Shown here: in pieces, positions 22,397 to 27,274 of the stretch
Layout of the letters: the number at the start of each line of letters is the position of its first letter
Numbering within the stretch: position 1 is the first letter of the stretch
Assembly (NCBI GenBank): GCA_964468685.1
Contig: CAYXUH010000013.1
Coordinates: 1 to 27,274, forward strand
Source of the DNA: UBA6078 sp964468685
GTDB lineage: Bacteria; Desulfobacterota; Syntrophia; Syntrophales; UBA2210
DNA: 27,274 nt
Direction: 5' to 3'
Position numbers and translations under genes: made by a program
Notes under the pieces: generated by a model
What the model was told of the DNA's origin: nothing
Seen by the model: only the letters and a program-made list of their open reading frames with translations
Database searches by the model: none

Positions 22397-23663
22397 GATT
22401 GTGATAACGGGGATGGGCGTTGTGGCGCCGAACGGTCACGGATTGATTGATTTTGAACAGGCCCTGCGCGAGGGGCGGTCGGGAGTTCGATTTTTTCCCC
22501 GGCTGGAGGAACTGAAGTTTGGCTGTCAGATAGGGGGGGCGCCGGAGGGGATCGATGAAATTCTCACGAGCTATTTCGACGAAGAAACCCTTCTCTCCAT
22601 GAACCAGAACATCGGATACATATCCATAGCCGCCGTAGATGCGTGGCGCGATGCGGGGTTTGAGGTTCCCGGCGACGGCGATCCGGTGGATTGGGAGACG
22701 GGCGCTATCCTCGGGTGCGGTATCGGGGGGATGGATACGATTACCGAAACAATTGTCCCCATGGTGAATGGGGGGAAGACGCGACGTATGGGGAGCACGG
22801 TGGTCGAACGGGTTATGAACAGTGGGACAAGCGCCCGTGTGGGAGGGCTGCTGGCCCTGGGAAACCAGGTGACATCAAACTCCTCCGCCTGTAGCACCGG
22901 TACAGAGGCCATCGCCAACGCAGTGTGGAGGATCCGAACGGGGCTGGCAAAGAGAATGCTGGCAGGCGGGTCTGAAGGTCCCTCTCCTTACATATGGGCT
23001 GGATTCGATTCCATGCGTGTGATCGCGCGCAAGTTCAACGATCAACCGGAAAAGGGCTCCCGACCGATGAGCGCCTCGGCGAACGGTTTTGTTCCCGGTG
23101 CGGGAGGAGCCGTCCTGGTCCTTGAGGAACTGGAGACCGCCCGAGCCCGTGGAGCGAGGATCTACGCGGAGGTTCTTGGTGGAGTCGTCAACTGTGGCGG
23201 CCAGCGAAACGGCGGTAGCATGACTGCGCCGAACCCGGAAGGGGTCCAGGGTTGTATCAAGGGGGCGATAGCCGATGCGGGGATATCCCCCGGTGAGATT
23301 GATGCCATTAACGGTCATCTGACCGCCACCTTTGCCGATCCTTCGGAGGTCGGGAACTGGTCGCAGGCCCTCGGTAGGGGTCCGACCGATTTCCCTTATA
23401 TCAACTCGACAAAATCGATGGTCGGACACTGCCTCGGGGCGGCGGGGGCGATCGAGAGCGTTGCCGTTGCACTGCAGCTGCAGAAGGGATTCCTCCACCC
23501 GTCTGTTAATTGCGAGGATGTGCATCCTGAGATTGAGGCCTTTGCGGATAAGATTCCTCAAACGGTCATGGAATATCCTGAACTCAAGGTGATCGCCAAG
23601 GCCAGTTTCGGTTTTGGAGATGTGAACAGCTGCCTGATTTTCAAAAAGTGGGAAGATGCATAA
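22386..23663 (+). CDS. 3-oxoacyl-ACP synthase II-like condensing enzyme (KAS I/II family)
   Basis: A 425-residue elongating condensing enzyme. The Cys-His-His triad is Cys169 in NSSACSTGTEAI, His311 in INGHLTATFADPSE and His348 in MVGHCLGAAGA, with Lys343 in STKS. The first His motif departs from the usual AHGTST (here GHLTAT). The GFGDVNSCLIF ending resembles the usual GFGGHN-type motif but lacks its His. It would extend the acyl-ACP by two-carbon units. The ATG at 22386 has AGAGGAG 10 nt upstream; a TTG at 22377 would add three residues. It overlaps the FabZ gene by 11 nt and is followed after 48 nt by the carrier protein gene. Confidence 0.88.
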   Translation: MKHRIVITGMGVVAPNGHGLIDFEQALREGRSGVRFFPRLEELKFGCQIGGAPEGIDEILTSYFDEETLLSMNQNIGYISIAAVDAWRDAGFEVPGDGDPVDWETGAILGCGIGGMDTITETIVPMVNGGKTRRMGSTVVERVMNSGTSARVGGLLALGNQVTSNSSACSTGTEAIANAVWRIRTGLAKRMLAGGSEGPSPYIWAGFDSMRVIARKFNDQPEKGSRPMSASANGFVPGAGGAVLVLEELETARARGARIYAEVLGGVVNCGGQRNGGSMTAPNPEGVQGCIKGAIADAGISPGEIDAINGHLTATFADPSEVGNWSQALGRGPTDFPYINSTKSMVGHCLGAAGAIESVAVALQLQKGFLHPSVNCEDVHPEIEAFADKIPQTVMEYPELKVIAKASFGFGDVNSCLIFKKWEDA

Positions 23664-23711
23664 CCGGCCTTCGGCTGATAACTAGTACTATACTACATTA
23701 AGGAGAAGACA

Positions 23712-23960
23712 ATGGACGAACAGAAAATTTTTCAGGAGATGGTTGATATCTTAAGGCCGTACGTAAAGGACCCGGCATTGCTGGAAGGGGCAACAAAGGA
23801 GACTCACATACTCGATGATCTCAAGGTCAATTCCGCGCGTCTGGTCGATGTGATTATCAAATGTGAGGATGCCTTTGACATCGAGATCGATGACGATGAT
23901 GCCGATCAGATCAGAACGATCGGGAATGCCGTGGATGTCATAACCGCTAAATTACAGTGA
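23712..23960 (+). CDS. Acyl carrier protein with NSA attachment motif
   Basis: An 82-residue acidic four-helix carrier protein. The phosphopantetheine serine is Ser41 in DDLKVNSARLVDV; the usual DSL becomes NSA, so both flanking residues differ from housekeeping ACP. Downstream, FDIEIDDDDADQIRTIGN (55-72) matches ACP helix III and the TI/TV-GDA motif. It presumably carries the growing chain for the surrounding enzymes, with attachment by the phosphopantetheinyl transferase encoded two genes downstream. The ATG at 23712 has a strong AAGGAGAAG site. Its distance from KAS II (48 nt) and its strong ribosome site suggest higher expression than its neighbours. Confidence 0.93.
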   Translation: MDEQKIFQEMVDILRPYVKDPALLEGATKETHILDDLKVNSARLVDVIIKCEDAFDIEIDDDDADQIRTIGNAVDVITAKLQ

Positions 23961-23975
23961 AATCATGGTAACGTC

Positions 23976-24791
23976 ATGAATTGGAAAACAAGATATCTGC
24001 TACGTCTACAGAGCTTCCTGGGATGGCTGTCCATTTTCGTTATCGCGCCCTTCACACATCTGTTTGTAAGGGTGATGGGGTACCGTGTAAGGGAGCTTCG
24101 AAGGGCGAGAAGGACTATCAAGGGCCTCTTTAAGGAACACAAGGGGCCATGGATTATATGCCCGAATCATCTCACCATGATAGATTCCGTAGTTCTTCAG
24201 TGCGCCATGGCGCCTCTCCACGGGTATATGGTCCGGTACCGACGATTTCCCTGGAACCTGCCGGAGCGTGCAAATTTTCAGAAGAATATCTTTCTGACGG
24301 TTATTTGCTACCTGTCAAAGTGCATACCCATCAGCCGCGGAGGTGACCGGGGGAAGATAAAGGCCACCCTCGACAGGTGCGTCTATCTCCTGAAGAAAAG
24401 AGAGAGCCTTCTCATTTTTCCGGAGGGGGGACGTTCCCGGACGGGCCGGGTGGATGTGGAAAAGGCCTCCTACGGGGTGGGTCGTCTGGTGGCTAATGCC
24501 CCCCAGTGCCGGGTAATGTGTATGTACCTCAGGGGAGACGGCCAGGAAACATACGGCGGCATTCCCCGGTTTGGTGAACGCTTCACCATGCAGATAGAGG
24601 CATTCAAGCCCGAAATGGAGAACAGGGGGTTGAAGGCGCAGAGGAGCTGCGCACGGCAGATCGTGGAGCGCCTGGCCCGAATGGAGAAAAAGTATTTTGA
24701 TAGGAAACGACATCGTGGATCTTATGGACCCTCAGGCACGGGGGAAAAGTCGGGATATCCCCTTCATGGACAGGGTGTTCACGCCGGATGA
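23976..24791 (+). CDS. PlsC-family 1-acyl-glycerol-3-phosphate-type acyltransferase
   Basis: A 271-residue membrane-associated acyltransferase. An N-terminal hydrophobic segment (about 11-32) precedes the catalytic NHLTMID motif (64-70, an HX4D box: His65, Asp70). The substrate-binding motif FPEGGRSRTG is at 148-157, with a PISRGG motif at 118-123. It probably transfers the product acyl chain from the carrier protein to a lipid acceptor, perhaps lysophosphatidate. The last 30 residues are not conserved-looking and are encoded by bases that also encode the start of the phosphopantetheinyl transferase (95-nt overlap), so the tail may be a read-through extension. No strong ribosome site precedes ATG 23976; coupling to the ACP gene 15 nt upstream is likely. 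Confidence 0.88.
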   Translation: MNWKTRYLLRLQSFLGWLSIFVIAPFTHLFVRVMGYRVRELRRARRTIKGLFKEHKGPWIICPNHLTMIDSVVLQCAMAPLHGYMVRYRRFPWNLPERANFQKNIFLTVICYLSKCIPISRGGDRGKIKATLDRCVYLLKKRESLLIFPEGGRSRTGRVDVEKASYGVGRLVANAPQCRVMCMYLRGDGQETYGGIPRFGERFTMQIEAFKPEMENRGLKAQRSCARQIVERLARMEKKYFDRKRHRGSYGPSGTGEKSGYPLHGQGVHAG

Positions 24792-25314
24792 GCGTTGCTT
24801 GATTCAAGACAGCAGCAATCCGGACATTATGCTCTGGACCCTGTGGGCGGGTAAGGAGACAGGGTATAAGGCCCTGCGGAGGCGGTTTCCAGCCGTTTCT
24901 TCCGCGCCTCGGCGGTATGAGGTACACCTGCTGTGCACAGGCAATCACATACCTGAATCGGACACCGTTCACACCCCCTGCGGTCCGGTATCCATCCGTT
25001 TTTGTATCACCGGTGAGTACGTCCACTGTATCGGCGCGACCACGGACGAAGAGGTGGATGCCATCTCCTGGGATGTTCAGAAGATGCCCCGGACTCAGCC
25101 TTCGTGCGATGAATCGTTATTTGTCCGTGAAATGGCGAAGCGGGGCATATCGGCTTGCCTGGGCGAACAGCCGGAGGCCGTTGACATTATCCGCCCGGAG
25201 GACGGTCGTGGCTTCGCTCCCCCGGTGATCAAGATCAGGGGTAGAAACCCCTCTATCAATCTCAGTATGAGCCACGATGGCCGGTTTGCCGCCTGTGCAT
25301 TTTCAGCGGACTAG
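24697..25314 (+). CDS. 4'-phosphopantetheinyl transferase (holo-ACP synthase type)
   Basis: A 205-residue PPTase that would transfer phosphopantetheine from CoA to Ser41 of the cluster's carrier protein. The N-terminal IGNDIVDL (2-9) is the AcpS-type metal-binding block (Asp5). WAGKETGYKAL (50-60) is the family's W-x-x-KE motif (Glu54), and LSMSHDGRFAACAF near the C-terminus is the final strand block. It is longer than bacterial AcpS (about 120-130 residues), with an inserted middle part. No ATG fits: the start is TTG at 24697, 10 nt after GGAG, which keeps the conserved N-terminus and forces a 95-nt overlap with the acyltransferase gene. It is the last gene of the cluster. Confidence 0.85.
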   Translation: MIGNDIVDLMDPQARGKSRDIPFMDRVFTPDERCLIQDSSNPDIMLWTLWAGKETGYKALRRRFPAVSSAPRRYEVHLLCTGNHIPESDTVHTPCGPVSIRFCITGEYVHCIGATTDEEVDAISWDVQKMPRTQPSCDESLFVREMAKRGISACLGEQPEAVDIIRPEDGRGFAPPVIKIRGRNPSINLSMSHDGRFAACAFSAD

Positions 25315-25406
25315 GTTCAATCCGATAAACCCGTAATCTCATTCCCTCTCTTCATCCCAATCTTTTTTTCTCGTGAAATGGTTAAAGCCGCCTGATCGGT
25401 ACAAAG

Positions 25407-25453
25407 CGGACAATTCATTTGCTACAAAACCGGACAATTCTATTTGCTGACAA
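25407..25453. repeat. Imperfect tandem direct repeat (possible IS-end remnant)
   Basis: Two copies, CGGACAATTCATTTGCT-ACAA (25407-25427) and CGGACAATTCTATTTGCTGACAA (25431-25453), are spaced 24 nt apart and differ by two inserted bases. Repeats of this look occur at the ends of IS21-type insertion sequences, recalled from memory. No transposase gene is present, so at most this is a relic; it could also be a regulator site. Confidence 0.5.
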
Positions 25454-25471
25454 CATCACTGCACGTCGGAC

Positions 25472-25500
25472 TTGACAGGGGCGCTAATCATTTATAGTAT
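25472..25500 (+). promoter_or_regulatory. Sigma-70 promoter of the Memo-like gene
   Basis: TTGACA (25472-25477), a 17-nt spacer and TAGTAT (25495-25500); an alternative -10 is TATAGT (25493-25498). The predicted start near 25507 gives a leader of about 24 nt to ATG 25531. Confidence 0.6.
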
Positions 25501-25530
25501 AGCTACACTTGAGTGCGACTACCGGAGATA

Positions 25531-26538
25531 ATGAATACATTTATCAGAACAACATCGTGTATAATACTTGTTGTGTTCCTTATCCTTTCGATTTCTGCAA
25601 AGGGGAGGGGGGGCGAGATGGACACCATACGAAAACCGATCATTGCGGGTACGTGGTATCCGGCGGATCCGGCACAGTTGAGGGCCGATATAGAAGGATA
25701 CCTCGCCGGCGCGCGGGTGGATGCTGTTAATGGGAAGGTAATGGGGATCATCTCCCCTCATGCCGGGTACGTGTATTCGGGACAGGTTGCCGCTCATGCC
25801 TATAAAGCCGCACAGGGAAGTGAATTTGATGCGGTGATTCTCATAGGCCCGAGTCACAGGGCGTCTTTCAAAGGGGCCTCCATATATAATGGAGAGGGAT
25901 ATGAGACCCCGCTGGGCATCATCCCTGTTGACAAGGCCCTGGCCGGGAATATAGCGACGTACAGTGGTGGTGTGGTATCACTGGTCCCGGACGATCGCCT
26001 CCCGGAGAATTCCCTTGAGATCCAGGTGCCCTTTCTCCAAGTGGCCCTCGGTACGATTCCCTTTGTTCCCATCCTGATGGGGACACAGGACCTTGGTACC
26101 TGCAGGGCGTTGGCCGACGCGATCATACGGGCGGTGGGAGATGGCAGGGTGCTGGTGATTGCCAGCTCCGATTTTTCTCATTACCATAGCTACGACAGGG
26201 CCATTGAAATGGATTCGGCGGCGCTGGAATATATTGAAAAGATGGATGCAGAGGGGCTCCTGCGGGGTGTTGAGGGCGGCAGATGCGAGGCGTGTGGTGC
26301 CGGACCGGTGGTCGTGACAACAATGGTGGCCAGGGCGATGGGAGCCGATAACGCCAGGATCTTGGAATATATGAACTCCGGTGATATTACGGGGGATAAA
26401 AACGGGGTCGTGGGATACGCTGCCGTTGTCTTGTATAAAAAGGACGCGGACGGTGTGGACCGGCGGGAGAATGTCGAGGATGAACTTGACGAAACAGGAA
26501 AAAGATCTACTCCTTACAATAGCACGGAAGAGTATTGA
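25531..26538 (+). CDS. amrB: AmmeMemoRadiSam system protein B (Memo family) with N-terminal signal-like segment
   Basis: A 335-residue Memo-fold protein. The candidate metal-site residues of Memo are mostly kept: His77 in SPHAGYVYSG, His109 in GPSHRASFKG, Asp214 and His217 in SSDFSHYHS, and Cys255 in ACGAGPV. The usual EHSLE motif reads ENSLE, with Asn160 replacing a conserved His. The function of bacterial Memo is unresolved; genes for it travel with an AMMECR1 protein and a radical SAM enzyme. The first 23 residues (a positive start, then CIILVVFLILSIS) look like a signal peptide, unusual for the family. Start choices: ATG 25531 (GGAG only 3 nt upstream) or ATG 25618, which follows GGGGAG-rich sequence and gives a normal cytoplasmic protein. 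It overlaps amrA by 59 nt. Confidence 0.85.
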   Translation: MNTFIRTTSCIILVVFLILSISAKGRGGEMDTIRKPIIAGTWYPADPAQLRADIEGYLAGARVDAVNGKVMGIISPHAGYVYSGQVAAHAYKAAQGSEFDAVILIGPSHRASFKGASIYNGEGYETPLGIIPVDKALAGNIATYSGGVVSLVPDDRLPENSLEIQVPFLQVALGTIPFVPILMGTQDLGTCRALADAIIRAVGDGRVLVIASSDFSHYHSYDRAIEMDSAALEYIEKMDAEGLLRGVEGGRCEACGAGPVVVTTMVARAMGADNARILEYMNSGDITGDKNGVVGYAAVVLYKKDADGVDRRENVEDELDETGKRSTPYNSTEEY

Positions 26539-27025
26539 GGCCGGCCTTGCCGGGAGGGGAGTGTCTTCCCCTGAGATAGAATCTGGCACCTTGAAGGAAA
26601 AGATGGGCGCCTTTGTTACGCTCAAGAAACAGGACCGGTTGAGGGGCTGTATCGGGTTTATAGATGGTAGAAAACCGCTTTATGAAACGGTTGAGGAGAT
26701 GGCACAGGCGGCAGCCTTCAGGGACTCCCGGTTTTCCCCCGTGCGAGAAGACGAACTCAAAGATCTGGAGATAGAAATATCGGCCCTGACACCACTCAAG
26801 CAGATACACGATGTGGGTGAGATCGAGGTAGGGCGTCATGGAATCTATATTGTCAAGGGCTTTCATTCCGGATTGCTCCTGCCACAGGTTGCTACCGAGT
26901 ACGAATGGGATAGAATCACATTTCTGAAGGAGACCTGCAGAAAGGCGGGGCTTCCGGAGGACGCATGGGAGGATGCGGACACACAGATATTTATTTTTTC
27001 CGCACATGTTTTCAGCGAAAGATAG
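26480..27025 (+). CDS. amrA: AmmeMemoRadiSam system protein A (AMMECR1 domain)
   Basis: A 181-residue single-domain AMMECR1 protein. It contains the family hallmark LRGCIGF (54-60), followed by PLYETVEEMAQAAAFRDSRF and LEIEISALTPL, and a C-terminal FLKETCRKAGLPEDAW block. The biochemical role is not established; it may contribute to a modification pathway with Memo and a radical SAM partner. I chose ATG 26480, 10 nt after GGGAG; ATG 26471 and the long in-frame extension from 26381 have poor ribosome sites. The gene begins inside the 3' end of amrB in another frame, so translation is probably coupled. The radical SAM gene expected in this system is not in the window. Confidence 0.9.
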   Translation: MNLTKQEKDLLLTIARKSIEAGLAGRGVSSPEIESGTLKEKMGAFVTLKKQDRLRGCIGFIDGRKPLYETVEEMAQAAAFRDSRFSPVREDELKDLEIEISALTPLKQIHDVGEIEVGRHGIYIVKGFHSGLLLPQVATEYEWDRITFLKETCRKAGLPEDAWEDADTQIFIFSAHVFSER

Positions 27026-27031
27026 GTATTG

Positions 27032-27070
27032 ATGGTTTTTTCTCTTACGATATTTTTTCTCTTAAACCAT
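27032..27070. repeat. Nested repeat downstream of amrA
   Basis: ATGGTTT (27032-27038) and AAACCAT (27064-27070) form an inverted repeat that encloses two direct copies of TTTTTTCTCTTA (27036-27047 and 27053-27064). It may be a weak terminator for the amr genes or an AT-rich element upstream of the tRNA promoter. Confidence 0.4.
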
Positions 27071-27089
27071 GATTTTTGATAAAAACCTC

Positions 27090-27118
27090 TTGACAAACAC
27101 ATCTTTTATATTTAGTAT
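27090..27118 (+). promoter_or_regulatory. Promoter upstream of tRNA-Thr
   Basis: TTGACA (27090-27095), a 17-nt spacer and TAGTAT (27113-27118), with an AT-rich upstream stretch. The predicted start near 27125 leaves a leader of about 100 nt before the tRNA, to be removed by 5' processing. The -35 and -10 hexamers are identical to those of the Memo-like gene. Confidence 0.6.
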
Positions 27119-27223
27119 CCCGATTTCCATTTGAGGGGAGTCGAGCGCGTTTGTCCAAAGGAGTCGAGGCACTGGTTGGCTCGCCCTGTGTCTTGAAATC
27201 CTTTAATGTGAGTAAGTTAACTT

Positions 27224-27274
27224 GCTGGCGTAGCTCAGTTGGTAGAGCAGCTGATTTGTAATCAGCAGGTCGCG
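27224..27274 (+). tRNA. tRNA-Thr (anticodon UGU), 5' part cut by window edge
   Basis: The first 51 nt of a tRNA: acceptor strand GCTGGCG, D arm GCTCAGTTGGTAGAGC, anticodon stem CTGAT/ATCAG enclosing TTGTAA with anticodon TGT, then AGGTCGCG. The T arm and the acceptor 3' strand are beyond the window. The sequence is typical of bacterial tRNA-Thr(UGU). Confidence 0.93.

Noticed and set aside
1..27274. CRISPR arrays, prophage genes or complete insertion sequences
   Set aside because: No regularly spaced repeat array, cas-like, phage structural or transposase gene could be seen.

Overview
The window looks like a chromosomal segment of a Gram-negative anaerobe of the Deltaproteobacteria / Desulfobacterota type, possibly a syntroph or sulfate-reducer relative. 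This is inferred from gene content: a propionate-CoA ligase, a ferredoxin-like DUF362 protein, a dienoyl-CoA-isomerase-like crotonase, NtrC-type sigma-54 regulation, a gluconeogenic enzyme set and an AmmeMemoRadiSam gene pair. I see 27 protein genes (one truncated by the left edge) and two tRNA genes (one truncated by the right edge). Most genes are GC-rich and tightly packed. One AT-rich stretch (about 10,450-11,450) stands out.

Layout. 1-212: start of an acyl-CoA synthetase (PrpE type), minus strand. 446-979: PadR-type regulator with its own promoter. 1261-3642: class II fructose-bisphosphate aldolase and class 1 fructose-1,6-bisphosphatase, minus strand. 3784-6590: a crotonase-family isomerase, an alpha/beta hydrolase and a 2x[4Fe-4S] DUF362 protein. 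6609-10264: two overlapping genes for related membrane-associated GTPases. 10265-11495: AT-rich stretch with one small regulator gene, next to the 3' end of tRNA-Leu(GAG). 11643-13803: secG, tpiA and gap on the minus strand, without pgk. 13837-16874: an NtrC-family response regulator and its multi-membrane-pass histidine kinase, minus strand. 17249-25314: a ten-gene plus-strand lipid or polyketide-like biosynthesis cluster. 25531-27025: the Memo-like and AMMECR1-like proteins. 27224-end: tRNA-Thr(UGU).

The most interesting region is 16.9-25.3 kb. A compact operon encodes malonyltransferase, acyl-CoA dehydrogenase-like protein, KAS III, FabA-type dehydratase, SDR reductase, FabZ-type dehydratase, KAS II, an acyl carrier protein with an NSA instead of DSL attachment motif, a PlsC-type acyltransferase and a dedicated phosphopantetheinyl transferase. 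There is no recognisable enoyl reductase; a flavin acyl-CoA dehydrogenase homologue is present instead. Directly upstream of the first gene lies a good sigma-54 -24/-12 promoter, and the divergent neighbours are a sigma-54 activator and its sensor kinase. I infer that this two-component system switches on the cluster, which would make a dedicated acyl product whose structure I cannot predict.

Central metabolism is represented by fba, fbp, tpiA and gap. The GAPDH has the residues expected of an NADP(H)-preferring enzyme, which fits gluconeogenic rather than glycolytic flow. All functional assignments come from reading the sequence; no database search was run.
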